NCBI GenBank assembly: GCA_030686995.1
Contig: CM060697.1
Coordinates: 108,508,706 to 108,572,705 of the forward strand
Length of the DNA: 64,000 nucleotides
Source: Artemisia argyi
Lineage: Eukaryota; Streptophyta; Magnoliopsida; Asterales; Asteraceae
Reading direction: 5' to 3'
Part shown: positions 10,401 to 22,812 of the stretch, piece after piece
Position numbering within the stretch: position 1 is the first letter of the stretch
Layout of the letters: each line of letters starts with the position of its first letter
Program-made: the position numbers and the translations under genes
Notes under the pieces: model-generated
What the model was told of the DNA's origin: nothing
The model's input: the letters and a program-made list of their open reading frames with translations, nothing else
Databases searched by the model: none

Positions 10401-13348
10401 ATACCATAGAATTTCAAAAACGTGGATTACCACACTGCCATACACTTTTGTGGACTGATCCAAGAGACAAAATAAAGAGTCCTGAAGAACTAGACAGGTT
10501 TATTTCAGCAGAGTTACCAGATAGAGCATCTGATCCAGAAGGTTATCGAGTCGTTGCTGACCTCATGATGCACGGTCCGTGCGGCAACGCTAAACCGGCT
10601 GCTCCATGTATGCAGGATGGCCACTGCACCAAAAATTTCCCGAAAAGATACAATGAAAATACGTTTTTTGACGAAGCCGGTCACGTACATTACAAAAGAA
10701 GGAACACGGGGGCTTATGTTAGAAAAGGTGAATTCAGACTAGATAACACCTACGTTGTGCCATACAATCGACTACTGTGTCTCATGTTCCACGCGCATAT
10801 AAACGTTGAATATTGCGGCTGGAGTATGTTGATAAAATATCTTTTCAAATATATCTCAAAAGGAACAGATCGAATTGCAGCTCGAATCACAAGACCCATT
10901 GGAGACCCGGGGACATCATCAAGTGCGCCGAAAATAGAGGTTGATGAAATCAAGAATTTTATTGATGGCCGTTTTATCTACCCACAAGAAGCGTTTTGGA
11001 GAATATTCAAGTTTCCAATTCACTATAGGGATCCACCTGTTCAGATCCTCGCTGTACATCTCAAAGATATGCAATCGATTACTTTTCGTGACAAAGAGTG
11101 TTTGGGAGCTGTTTTGTCCGACGAAGGCAGAAAACTTACAACTCTAACGGAATGGTTCACGTATAATAAATTTTACACGGACGGTAGGCATTTAACATAT
11201 TTGGATTTCCCCTCTGAATTTGTTTGGTACGAGAACTCAAAAAGATGGAGCCGTAGACAGCAGAAAACCAGATACGCCATTGGTCGGCTCGCGTACGTCC
11301 ATCCATCTGCAGGAGAGCTGTTTTATTTCCGGATGTTGCTTGCACACAAAAAAGGCTGCACATCATTTATTGACGTAAGAACTGTTAATAAACAGATCTT
11401 TCAAACATACCGTGGAGCATGTCAAGCTTTGGGTCTACTAGATGATGATAAGGAATGGGATACAGCTATTCAAGAAGCGGCATGGTCAGCAACCTCTGCA
11501 CAACTCCGCACACTCTTTGCCCACATTCTCCTCTATTGTGATGTTGCGGATCCAGTACAGCTCTTGGAACGCCATTGGAGGCTTATGGCAGATGATATAC
11601 CCGCAAAAGCTTCGCACACATCTCACGTCAGAAACCTGCATGTCAATGATCCAGAGATGAAAAGCTACATCATGTACGAGCTATAAATGATACTGAATGG
11701 TTGTTCAAAATCACTCCAAGACTTTGGGTTACCATTGCCTCCCAGAGATTTGCTAGGCGATCTTGAAAATAGACTGCTTATGGAAGAAAAAAATTACAAT
11801 CGGGAAGAGCTAAAAGAAGAAGCAAGGATTTGTGTTGGAAGATTGAATTCTGATCAGAAACGAATTTACGACCTCATAATTTCTGCATCAAATAGCAACA
11901 AACAAGAATTGGTGTTTGTCTATGGCCATGGTGGGACCGGCAAAACTTTTCTATGGAAAACGATAATCAGCAAGCTACGTTCAGAAGCTAAGATTGTGCT
12001 GGCTGTCGCATCCTCAGGAATTGCATCTTTGTTACTGCCTTCTGGAAGAACGGCGTATTCGAGATTCAAATTGCCGATAGAGTTGACAGATGAATCAATG
12101 TGTAACATAAAGAAGAATACTTTGATCACAAAATTACTAAAAGAGACTGAATTAATAGTGTGGGATGAAGCACCGATGAACGACCGACGATGTTTTGAAG
12201 CGCTTGACAGAACACTTAAAGATATCTTAGATAATTCAGAACAACTATTTGGTGGCAAATCGGTAATTCTAGGCAGCGATTTTAGGCAAACACTTCCGGT
12301 TAAAAAAAAGGCATCAAAGTCAGAGATAATTGCATCATCGATAGCTCAGTCATACCTATGGTCACACTTCCGGGTATTCAGGCATAAAGAAAACATGAGA
12401 TTGCAGCAAAACAGGCTTGATGAAAGTCAGAGAAAAGAAATTCATGAATTCTCTACATGGTTGCTCGATATAGGTGACGGCAGAATTAGAGAACGGGACG
12501 AAGCGGACACACAAGATTCTTCTTGGGTCACAATTCCTGACAAATATCAGATACCAGACGATGAACAGGGAATAGAAAGACTGATCAATTTTATCTATGA
12601 TCAAGATACATTAGATAAACCAACAGCGTATCTATTACAGGAAAAGGCCATAGTGTGCCCAAAAAATGAAACGGCTGATCTTATAAATGAAAAAGTTCTG
12701 GGATTAGTAAAAGGAGAGACTACAACATACATAAGTTCTGACGAAGCAATTCCACTCGGAAGAGAAGGTGCTGCAACCGAGATGCTATACCCGCCGGAGT
12801 ATCTGAACACTTTAAGGTTCCCAGGTTTACCACCAAACACACTCCACCTAAAAATTGGAACTCCAATAATGCTGATCCGAAACATTAACTTAGGTGGTGG
12901 GCTCTGCAATGGGACAAGAATGATTGTCAAAAATCTTATGTCAAGATTAATAGAGGCAGAGATTATTACAGGCACAAGGATCGGAGAAAAAGTCTATATT
13001 CCAAGAATTCCTTTGACGCACAAAGATCCAAACTACCCCTTCATTTTCAAAAGGAAACAATTCCCTATTAAAATCTGCTACGCAATGACTATCAATAAAA
13101 GCCAGGGCCAATCTCTAAATAAAATTGGCATCTACCTTCCACAGCCTATTTTTGGTCATGGGCAACTTTATGTTGCATTATCACGAGCCACATCACCTAA
13201 TGGGTTAAAAATACTTATGAAACAAGACCCTGAGCACCCCAAAAATACGACAAAGAATATAGTTTATAGAGATTTTTTAAATAAAGTTTCAGAAATCAAG
13301 GTTCATACTATTTTATTGCATACGAAAAATATCTCTTTCTACTTTTAG
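7437..13348 (+). pseudogene. Helitron Rep/helicase (broken, six exons)
   Basis: Proposed exons: 7437-7785, 7939-8175, 8334-8657, 8748-8843, 8932-10283 and 10395-13348, all with GT-AG borders and matching phases. The N-terminal exons are unrecognised and polar. The Helitron N-terminal and Rep domain follows. The HUH motif reads PHCH near 10430-10441, and paired tyrosines read YLFKY near 10838-10852. The PIF1-like helicase (from ~11770) has Walker A GHGGTGKT (near 11927), Walker B IVWDEAP (near 12155) and a late motif TINKSQGQSL (near 13090). The protein would nick and unwind DNA for rolling-circle transposition. It is broken: TAA at 9105-9107, TAA at 9441-9443, a frameshift near 9775, and TAA at 11684-11686 between Rep and helicase, which are otherwise in one frame. 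The start ATG at 7437 is a guess. The element cannot move without help. Confidence 0.85.
8334..8657 (+). repeat. Internal duplication inside the third Rep/helicase exon
   Basis: About 125 bp beginning GGTACCTCAAGTGGTGGTG occurs at 8333 and again at 8523, period 190 bp, with both copies in the same reading frame. The encoded copies share TSSGGVENTDAI and a Cys-bearing segment CFSE..NNCTRTQ. The function of this segment is not recognised. Confidence 0.8.
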
Positions 13349-13433
13349 TGTTGTAAAATCATTTATGTTAAAGCATGCATCTTTTTAAACCCTATAAATC
13401 TTTTACTAACATACATTTTATACATTTTGCAGG

Positions 13434-14894
13434 ATGACAGAAGCTAATATCCGGGATCTAACACCAACAACTAGGAACAGAATCCTACATGCCAAAGTCT
13501 ATAGAGCATGGATACATCATGACCCACCAGACACAACAGAAAAAGGTTTACGAGCAATTCTATTAGACAAGCAGGTATATTCTATATGCAATCAAACCAT
13601 AATAAAGAAATATGTATAAAAATAACTATGAATTAATAATTTTTCATGAATAGGGGGACGCAATACAAGCAAATATGGATGCAGATGACATAAAATTTTT
13701 TACCCCTATTATTGTACCTGGAAAAACATACCGCATCTCAGGGTTCAGGTGTATTCCTACAGAAAATTGGCAACAGACTTTAGAAAACAGAACATCATTA
13801 TCATTTACCAGAATGACAACGCTCGATGACATACCAGATGATGGATTTCCACAGCATTTCTTTGACTTCATCTCTTACAATCAACTTCCAGCAAGAGCCA
13901 TTGATCCGAAAGAAAAGCCAAAGAAACCATATCCAGTCCTGACAGGTAACACCAGCCACAATTTACATTACATACATATATGCAGACATTTGAAAAAAAA
14001 ATAACGCTTGATTAAACAGATTATATTGGGTGCTACATACATTCCACAGACAAAGAAAAGATTGGCAATCCAAATCGAAACCAATTCGTTCAACGCAAAG
14101 TTGAGATTCAAAACCTTAAGTAAGTGAAATCACATATAACTCTTTTCATTTCTATAAAACAATACTTTAACATTAACATAATACTTTTTAACTTTTTTTT
14201 AAAACAGTCGCAACTCTATTGAGCTAACACTATAGGGAAGCCTGGCAGAATCATTCAACAAGGAAGGTATCGATGCATTAGAAAAACCAGTTATCATAGC
14301 TGTCACATTGTGTAGAGTCTCATGGTATCGAAGGAACCTTCAGTTATCCTCAACACCCGCAACATATTACTATATAAATCCAACTATCCCAGAGCTTGAG
14401 CAGTACAAACAAGAGTAATCTACAAACCATGCCTTTTGTTAAATGAAATTTTCATCCTAGGATATGTATAATTAATTATGCATATATATAACAGGTACAG
14501 AGCCGTGTTTAACTTAAACCCACCATTACAAGTTATCAGACACCCATTCCAAGACAAAGAAAAAGAAAAGACACGCAACAGGATACCTCTTGCAATGCTC
14601 ATGGGACAGAGTCCAATAACGTATGAGGTAAGTCATACTAAAATTTACGACATACTTTTAATTAAAGAAAATATTACAACTATTTATTGTTACAAAAGAA
14701 AAAATCAATAATACAAAATTTTCAGGGGGTTCGATTTACCTGCGATGGAACTATAACAGGTCTGAACACCGACCGTGAATGGTATTACAAATCTTGCAAT
14801 GACTGTACAAACAAAGCCGAGTTGAATGAAGATATCTACGAATGCCGAACTCATGGACCAGTTACCTTTCCAAGTAACAGGTGCGTCTCTGCTA

Positions 14895-14941
<47 letters not shown>

Positions 14942-15822
14942 TATTAGTTTAACTAATCCAATCATGTCCTTTACACAGATACAATTTCAAGGCATATATT
15001 TTAGATGAAACACAAACAGTTATGGTCACGTTTTTCACACCAAAAGCAAATAAAATCGTCGGCGTCGACTGCAACACATTGGTTGAATCACTCACAGACC
15101 CAGACCCAAGACAGTTCCCAGAAACAATAAAAGCAATCATCGGAAAAAGACACATTTTTCAGTTTCACTACAACACACCTGGAAGACAAGGGCCACCAGA
15201 TTTCATTCTCAATGACATCTTAGATATAGAAGATCCACCAAAACAAATAGAAGCAAAACCGTCAGGTAAAAAAAACAAATTAAAGATGACCAAATAATCT
15301 TATTTTAACCATGATTACTAATTCTTTATCAACAGGTTCTGCATCAGAAGACAAGCAACATGCAACTCTTGAACAGATACCTACATCCGTGCCACTCATA
15401 CAACCACTGCTACCTACTCCAGGTAAAAAACTAACTATGATTACTAATGATGATACATGTAAATATACAGAATACATATGACACACAATTCCTTTTTATT
15501 TTACACACTCTTCAGTTGCATCAGGTTCTGTTGTTATTGAACCAGAAAAAGATACACAACCAACACCGACAATCAAAACACCATATCCAGGTAAAAAAAA
15601 CACCAAACTTTCAAAATCAAATTTTCAGACAACTATAGAACCTAAACTCAATCAACATAAACTTTTTCGTTCATTACAGGTGAGACTACCCCAGCACCAA
15701 CAGTTACAATTCCTGAACCAGACTTGCAAAAATCTGCCAATGAAACAAGTCAACACAAAAGTTCTAAACGTGCACTTTTTCAAGAGAAATCATCCGACGG
15801 TAAAAAAACCAAGAAAGAATGA
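13434..15822 (+). pseudogene. Helitron RPA-like single-strand DNA-binding protein, one stop codon
   Basis: Ten exons can be joined in phase with GT-AG borders: 13434-13574, 13654-13945, 14020-14119, 14208-14414, 14495-14627, 14726-14880, 14979-15265, 15336-15422, 15516-15590 and 15680-15822. The protein resembles the large subunit of replication protein A. It has OB-fold regions in exons 1-5, then a C-terminal DNA-binding domain with a zinc-binding CxxC...C..H pattern (SCNDC...ECRTHG, exon 6), and a lysine-rich tail. Plant Helitrons commonly carry such a gene, probably to coat single strands during transposition. The only break seen is TAG at 14233-14235, where the family usually has tryptophan (TGG). 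The intron at 14881-14978 contains a ~40 base T tract. It lies 85 bp after the helicase stop, same strand. Confidence 0.8.
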
Positions 15823-16908
15823 AGCGGCCTGCAAAAGTAAGCGACCAACTTACTGCACATAATTAAATTAGATACATACGTAATGTTATCAATATTGCCT
15901 AACTATACTCACTATTGCAGGTTACGTGATATGTGAATGCTTTCGTATTGTAAATATATGTATTATCTACCAGTGAAACCATAATGGGAACGTTAAAACC
16001 TTAAAATGCCACTAGGCATGTTTTGTAATATGGCTGCAACAATGCCAGGTGCACAACTTATGTGCAAAATAAAAATATATGATGTACTTGCCTTTTCTAA
16101 CAGGCACATTATCTACTGAAGCATGTGGCCGATGTTTTGTGCACGCCTTTTGTAAACTCATCATCACATGTTCACCCATGAATGCAATGTTTGTAAGATA
16201 TTATTAACATACTCTTTAGTGCCTATCAATATATCTCACACTTATTGTTGCTAATATTTTTATACTTTAATCAACAAAATGCATAGAAATAGTAAAATAC
16301 ACATAAGCTGCTACAACTTTCAACCATGTAACATGTTTCCTTGATTTAAGATTTTGATTTTACCCATTTGACATGTACTGTAAAAGATACAAAAGCAAGT
16401 ACTACAACCTCAAATCTTACAATGGAAAAAAAAAGGTTACTTAACAAATCAATAAACAAATCAAATTTGAAACATAGTTTCTTACTCACCAGCACGTAAA
16501 GCAGAAGCGTGGCCTTGAATAATTTCGTTAATTACTCTCTACCGAAAATAGCACAAAGAACCTTGAAATCGACCAATTTGATTTGCAATTCTCAGACACC
16601 TTGAAAAGAAGTCGACATGTAAAAACCCTAGATTTTCTACCCCCTTTTTCCCCAATTTCTGTAACCAAAATAAAAAAGGACCCGATCTATAGTCCAATAG
16701 CAGTAAAAAAAATAAAAAACCTATAGGCCCAAACCATAACAGCCCAAACAAAATAATAGACCACACAACAAACATTTACTTATAAATTTACACACTTTTA
16801 TTGCAAAAAAATAAATACACACATATATATACATTATATAACAGAAAACATATAATATATAGCAAAAACTCAAATAAACAAAATAAAATCGACCAACATG
16901 CTCCCGCA
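15823..16908 (+). other. Helitron 3' non-coding region
   Basis: AT-rich sequence between the RPA stop and the Helitron end. Short open frames at 16539-16912 on the other strand are compositionally AT-rich and have no recognisable domain. Nothing else is supported. Confidence 0.6.
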
Positions 16909-16932
16909 GCAACGCGCGGGTTTACCCGCCCG
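16904..16932 (+). terminator. Helitron 3' terminus with hairpin
   Basis: GCAGCAACGCGCGGG is followed by a palindrome GCGGGT-TT-ACCCGC (16917-16930 region) and ends CCCG before the host T. The first part matches 52999-53012, another Helitron-like end in this window. The hairpin is placed like the transposition terminator of Helitrons. The last four bases depart from CTRR. Confidence 0.75.
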
Positions 16933-19900
16933 TTTAAATCTAATTTATATTAACTAATAATTATAAATATTACAAATTAACCTAAAAACTTGCAAAAATA
17001 ATTTCTAAACTTAAATTAGAACTTGAAGAAAGTATAAAAAATTAAAAATAAATATTTTTGTCTTTTTATGAATTTTTTATTAATTAAAAACTATTTAACT
17101 TAATTAAACTACTTTAAATTACAATTAATACTAAATTAACTTAGAAAATTATAAGAAAATTTATAAAATTACTTAACCATCACAGGAATCCTACAAAATT
17201 ATAAAAAACTCCAAAAATTATGTTTAAGGTTAATCCACTAATTATTTACCTTTTAATTACTTTAATTCTAATTTAAACAATTAAAATAAAAAAAATGGAA
17301 AATGAACAGTAGAAATCAAAAATATATTTTCTAAAAGTCTAATATATTATATAAGAGCTATAAAAAATATAAAAACTAGGTTTTGCTTTATAAAAACTAA
17401 CTATGCTATTTAATACTTAATATTAATTAATAATTAAGAAAACTAAAATTAAATCTAATAAATACTAAATGACAAAATAAAAATCTAGAAAAATTACTGA
17501 ATTTACTTTAATATAAGAGATAATTAATAAAAATATAAAAATACTAAGTACTTAATAAAAATCTAAAAATGAAAATTAAAAGATAAATTGAATTAAATCG
17601 AAACTATCACTTAATTTAAATTTGGATTTTCTTGGTTTTTCTTTTACAAACTTACTTAACTACTGAAAATAGAAAACTTTTGTGAAAACACTTTTTGAAA
17701 AAGCTTATAAATAAGCTGTATGCACCCCCTTTTGCTTTTCAGTTGACTTATGTTGACTGAATGCACAAATAAGCTCAAATGACTAGAGTTGGGGCCCACA
17801 ATGGTGAAACTTGATTCAAATAAGCTAAACAAACTCAGATAAGCCAGAAATAACAAGAAATGATCACAAATAAGCTGTATGAGAACAAATAAGCACTTGA
17901 GCAAACTGAATTTCAACACAGAATGGGACAGACTTAATGATGGATTCCAGGTGGGGTCCACTTGATTCTAGGTCAAACAAATGGTCAAGTTTTGTTCCCT
18001 GGTAGGAGGGGGTTGGGAAAAACCAATTGGAACCTCTGGGGCCCACTGGGTTGGCCAGAAATCACCACCAAAGTGATGGTGGTGAGATGATCAGCTGTGC
18101 ACAGGGCAATGGCTTGCCCTGCAGTCCACTTCCAAGGGTAATTTAGTCCCCAAGAAAAATTCACAAAATTAAAGAAACCCTGGGAAAATGAAGTTGAGGT
18201 GGTAAAGTTTAACTACAATGAATTTCAGATCCTCAATCCAAGCACTTAAATCACAAAAAATCTTGTAACTTTTGCAAAAATCTGAGATGGTGCAATTTGA
18301 CTTTTTGAGTAAAACACAAGAGTTGACTTATTTGAATTTCTACTAACTCCTACTAATAAAAAAATGCTGTTATGAGATATATTTAAGCTAGTTTACTCTA
18401 TACTAACAACTTATGTAACTAATTTGATGGATCTGAGTACCAAAAACTCTCACAGTTAATTGTGAGTGGACAATTTTTATGATTTTGACTATTTTACTTT
18501 GTGACACCAAAGGTTAAGGTTTGTTTGAACCTTTTTTGCACTGAGAAAGAGTTTTAACACAAAGATACCACCCAAGAACCTTAACAACACAGTGAACTAA
18601 CCAAATCCAAACACCCCATTATATCAAGCTGTTTTGTGTTTTTCAAATCAATGAGGTACTAAGGTGTATAAACTTGATCCCAAACCACTAATTATGTCTT
18701 TATGAACTTATTTAAGCACTTGGAAACAGATCACAATGACAATTACACAGGTTTTACTCTTAAGCTAATTTTGACAGTTAAATCTAAAATCTTAAGTAGC
18801 TAATTATTCTAACAAACAAGCTATTAATATTAAGCTAAAAATCACTTGAACAATAATCAAATAGCACAGATGAACACATAATGGTAATGAACAAGCAAGC
18901 AATCAGAACTAAAGATTTTTAGGGGAAATTTAAAATAGCAAAAGCTTACAAGAATACCCTCAGCATGAACAGAGGGTTTTCCTATGATGCCTATCTTTAG
19001 ATAGGCTGTCTTCACTTCAAAACTTGCTCCTCAATGATCCTCAGTACCTGAAAACAAGTTAGAAACAGAACAGTTGACTAATTTTGACTTTTTTGTGTTT
19101 TTGAAGTTCTCTACTAACACTGGATTTTAAAGTCTCTAAAAAGCTTCAATGAGCTTATTGGAACCTAAATGTAGCTAAATCAGTCCATGGTTCTTGCTTC
19201 ATATCACAACTCAGCCTATTAAGAAATTCATAAATTGAGAAAAATTGAAATTGCACAAAACAGAAATGAGACTTTGATTTTATTAAATGAAAATATTCAG
19301 AGTATACTAGAATTACTACTACAATGCTTATAATTGAAAGTTACACTGAACTAAAAGCTTAATTTGAAATTCGACACTAAATTTTAACTAAAAGACTACT
19401 ACACTTGCTTCCTTGCTCCTTTCTTCCTTTTATAGCCCATGATTAGGGTTTCCTTAAGCCTCTGATTATTTCCCACCAATTATCTTAGCCATTGGATCAC
19501 TATTAGCCAATCTCAACCTTTGAATTTTTTCGCGCCAAAATAATAATGGGGGCAATTGGACTGTTTATAGCAATTGGGGGGGGGTGCATTAAATGTGATG
19601 TGAGGGTAGGTGCAGGGAGGTGTGGGGATGTGATGATGACTCTGCAAGTGGTGGTGGTGGTGGGCAATACCAGGGTGGTATCTGGTTTGGCTGGGGAAGA
19701 GGGAAAAGGTGGGGAGTTGACCGGTTTTGACCAAGGGGTCAAACTTTGACCCCGTATAATACTTTGGGTGGGCTGGTTTGCTACATGGGCCAAATGGAAA
19801 GGAAATGGGCTTGTGGGAATGGACTTGGGTTTAGGAGTAGTATTATTAGTAGTTAGGTCCGGTTTGGTTTTTAAGATTACACAAGGACCATTTTTGTAAT

Positions 19901-20505
19901 TTAACGAAAGTTGAGGGGTGTAACTTGGCAATCTTCCAAAGTGTTCCCAAGGGTATTTATTGCCATATTATGAATAGTGTAAGGTCCTTTGTTGATTTTT
20001 CCATGTTAAATACACCAGGGACTAAAATTGCCAAGCTTTCAAACTTCAGGGACCATTTGTGCAATTTTCACCAAACTTTCCACCAAGGACCAATCCTACC
20101 ACAAAAGGTTAGTGCAAGGACAAAATTTGTTTTTCTCAAAGTTTTTAATATCCCAGGGACCATTTTTGACAATTTTCAAAGTTCAGGGACTAAACTTGAC
20201 ATTTTGTGAAACTTTTCACCAAAGGACTAATTATGTCACTTTTTGATTTTAAAGGACCTTTGGTGACTTTTTCAAGTTTTTAGAATAACCAGGGACTAGA
20301 TTTGACAACTTTTGAAAGTTGAGGGACTGAAACTGCCAATTTTGCAAACTTTATGAGTTTTTCACCTGTTTTTGATATTTTTGCATTTGAAACATGTAAA
20401 ACACTTTCCTGGGATATTTTCACTATTTTGATTCAATATTGAGTGTTTTTAGATATTTTGGCAGGTCAGAAATGGTAAAAATGATGAGTATTTACACACT
20501 CATCA
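16933..20505 (-). repeat. Element A 3' LTR, main segment
   Basis: Collinear with 47208-50773 with scattered substitutions and small indels (for example about 12 bp present at 18500-18520 and absent near 48787). The inner end is ...ACACTCATCA, adjacent to the purine tract. ORFs of 101 and 142 codons on the minus strand recur in both LTR copies only because the LTRs are copies; they have no domain. Confidence 0.93.
19870..20345 (-). repeat. Degenerate AGGGACTAAA-type periodic repeat in the A LTR
   Basis: At least seven imperfect units with the core CAGGGACYA followed by TTG-CAA or TTGACAA and TTTC occur at irregular spacing (for example near 20020, 20048, 20155, 20183, 20290 and 20322). The same array is at about 50140-50625 in the other LTR. 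It covers the promoter-side part of the LTR in element orientation. Confidence 0.6.
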
Positions 20506-20541
20506 ATCCCCCACACTAAAACATTGCTAGTCCCTAGCAAT
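20506..20541 (-). promoter_or_regulatory. Polypurine tract and stem-loop of element A (3' LTR copy)
   Basis: On the minus strand the tract AGTGTGGGGGAT (20517-20506) abuts the LTR and would prime plus-strand synthesis. Just upstream, ATTGCTAG-GGA-CTAGCAAT (20541-20523) is a perfect 8 bp stem with a 3 base loop. The same module recurs at 21052-21097 and in element B. Confidence 0.75.
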
Positions 20542-20571
20542 CTTTTGAGAAAAACCTGATGGATTTGAAAA

Positions 20572-20970
20572 TCTCTTTACCAAAAGCCATCACTTCTGGA
20601 GTAGCCAGGTGTAAGAACTGTGGCACACCTGATAACCGTGTGATTTTGAGCAAACCACCAGCTGTCAACGGATTTGATTAGTCTTTACCAAAAGCCGTTT
20701 GCTTCTGGACTAGCCAGCATCTTGATGGACTAAGTCAACATCTTGGTGAGCTGATTACCAATTATGGATTTTCCACGGCCTTTACCACAAGCCATAATCT
20801 TGTGGGCTAGCCAACTCATTTGCTTTATGGGATATGGGGAGTTGAGGAACCATACAATTTTTGGCAAATTGCAAGCCATCAACGGGTTTGAGATGTCTTT
20901 ACCAAGAGCCGTTTGCTCATGGACTAGCCAATCCATTTGTCATTTAGACTTTGGCGGACTGATTACCACA
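20572..20970. repeat. Alternating tandem repeats in the A 3' non-coding region
   Basis: Four units begin CTTTACCA-AAGCC and continue to CT(A/G)GCC or TAGCC. They start near 20572, 20682, 20781 and 20896. Units 1 and 3 (AAGCCATCACTTCTGG / AAGCCATAATCTTGTGG) alternate with units 2 and 4 (AGCCGTTTGCTTCTGGACT / AGCCGTTTGCTCATGGACT), so the present array is a duplication of a two-unit block of about 210 bp. Confidence 0.7.
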
Positions 20971-21051
20971 AAAATTTTGAAATAAAGTGAAAAATTTCGG
21001 CCTAAAAATGGGGGTACTTAGAAAGTTTTGTGAAAAAATTCGTAAGAATTT

Positions 21052-21097
21052 CCCCCCCCCCCCCACACTAGAATTGAATATTGTCCTCAATATTCAA
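21052..21097 (-). promoter_or_regulatory. Internal purine tract and stem-loop of element A
   Basis: A run of 13 G on the minus strand preceded by CTAGTGT, next to TTGAATATTG-AGGA-CAATATTCAA, a perfect 10 bp stem with a 4 base loop. A third purine tract of the same kind (AGTGTGGGGGA) is at 21276-21266. These lie between the integrase stop and the 3' LTR, where no gene is present (20971-21377 is otherwise empty). Confidence 0.65.
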
Positions 21098-21377
21098 AGT
21101 CCCGGCTATTATGCCAAATCTCTGAACGGAAAAAGCTAATATTCGATGCTAACTGTGGAAATATCGATTTTATTTTTCACTTTATTTATCTGTACATACA
21201 ATTATTTTTTTTTGAAATGAGACTTATATACATATTTACGTTTCAAAAAGGTGGGGGACGGCCACTCCCCCACACTAGGGTGGTAGAAAGTAGAAAGAAG
21301 TCAGAAATACGGGTGAAAACCCATATATGTTGCTAATTTTTGTTCACCGAGTCACAAGCTTGACTCGATCCCCGAAT

Positions 21378-22812
21378 TTATTGGTCCATGGGGAAAGTTT
21401 GGAGATCCGGGACAACCATGGGTGGTATGTCCTCTCCAAAATAATGTTTCAATCTATGACCATTCACTTTGAAGTTGGGACCTTCGGGTTGAGATAACTC
21501 AACAGTCCCATATGGATATACTTTAGCAATAGTGAATGGTCCAGTCCATCGGGTTTTTAATTTCCCCGAGAAGATCTTCAATCTTGAGTTGAAAAGAAGG
21601 ACTCTGTCACCGACGTTAAAAACGCAGTTCTTAATCTTAGAGTCGTGAATCTTCTTTGTCTTTTCTTTGTAGATCAAAGAGTTCTCGTAGGCTTGATCAC
21701 GAAGTTCGTTTAATTCATTGAGTTGAACCTTACGGTGATCACCCGCTTTATGAAGGTCGTAGTTAGCATGTTTCAAGGCCCAGTAGGCTTTGTGCTCGAG
21801 CTCGATCGGTAAATGACACGCCTTCCCGTATACAAGCTTGTATGGAGTACACCCGATGGGTGTTTTGTAAGCTGTACGGAAGGCCCAGAGTGCATCATCT
21901 AGTTTATCCGACCAGGAAGCACGGTTTTCACCTACTGTCCTTTCAAGAATCCGTTTTATACAACGGTTGGAAACCTCCACCTGCCCACTTGTTTGGGGGT
22001 GATACGCGGTAGAAAGACGTTGAGTAACACCGTACTTAAGCATGACTTTTGCAAATTGATCATTGCAAAAGTGAGTACCGCAATCACTAATGATGGCACG
22101 TGGAGTTCCAAAACGAGCAAAGAGGGATTTCAAGAATTTCACAACAACTCGGGCATCGTTAGTGGGTAAGGCCTTAGCCTCAACCCATTTTGACAAATAG
22201 TCAACAGCCACGAGAATATACTTGTTTCCACGAGAAGACGGGAATGGCCCCATAAAATCAATGCCCCAGACGTCAAAGATTTCACAAACTTGAATGGCAT
22301 TTTGTGGCATTTCGTTCTTTTGTGAAATATTCCCGTGACGCTGACAAGCATCACAAGCTTTGACTAACTCGTGGGCATCCTTATAGATCGTGGGCCAATA
22401 GAAACCTGAATCAAACACCTTTTTGGCGGTGTAGTTAGGACTATGGTGGCCCCCGGTGGGTCCAGCATGGCAAGCCTTGAGAATATCAGCGGCTTCCTGC
22501 CCGTATACACATCGCCTGATGACTTGATCGGCACAGATTTTGAAGAGGAAAGGGTCGTCCCAGAAGTAATGTTTGACGTCTTTAAAAAATTTGTTTTTCT
22601 GTTGGGAGGTCATCCCCTTCACGATGAAGTTACCCGCATGGTAATTTGCAAAGTCGGCAAACCATGGGGTAGTAGAGTCACCACGAAAAGTAACCGCACT
22701 GAGTGTCTCGAGAGGGAATGTTTCATTTATTTCTTGTTTCTCGAACACATCTTGATGTGGGTTTTCTAATCGTGAGAGATGATCAGCAGCAAGGTTCTCG
22801 GCTCCTTTTTTT
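21378..22812 (-). pseudogene. pol (integrase): Integrase of element A
   Basis: The end of RNase H ([11 protein letters not shown]) leads into an HHCC zinc-binding region (GGHHSPN ... ACDACQRHG), the catalytic core ([24 protein letters not shown], giving D, D and E) and a C-terminal region with [13 protein letters not shown]. It ends at 21378. Integrase joins element cDNA to chromosomal DNA in the nucleus. The domain itself is uninterrupted and its three acidic residues are present. However, it is out of frame with the upstream RT because of one extra A in a run of seven (22806-22812), so it could only be made by frameshifting or not at all. A sequencing or assembly slip in that homopolymer is the alternative. 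Confidence 0.85.

Larger units (their letters stand above)
6439..16932 (+). mobile_element. 10.5 kb Helitron inserted in element A 3' LTR
   Basis: Comparison with the intact A LTR gives the empty site directly: ...AAATCTAA at 47207 joins TTTAAATCTAA from 47208. The filled copy shows the same left half to 6438 and right half from 16933. Insertion is therefore between A and T with no target duplication, as Helitrons do. The 3' end carries the plant Helitron signature GCAGCAACGCGCGGG and a GC-rich hairpin. It encodes a HUH Rep plus PIF1-like helicase and an RPA-like protein, both on the + strand. The termini read TTATTATATATTC and CCCG instead of canonical TC and CTRR, so the ends have mutated or differ by a few bases. 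Confidence 0.9.

Noticed and set aside
17656..17961. 101-codon ORF in the A LTR, repeated at 47939-48244
   Set aside because: Same reason: LTR duplication, no domain, not placed for translation.
19503..19931. 142-codon ORF in the A LTR, repeated at 49776-50198
   Set aside because: Present twice only because LTRs are duplicates. Low-complexity Thr/Pro composition, no domain, and the two copies end in different frames after an indel.
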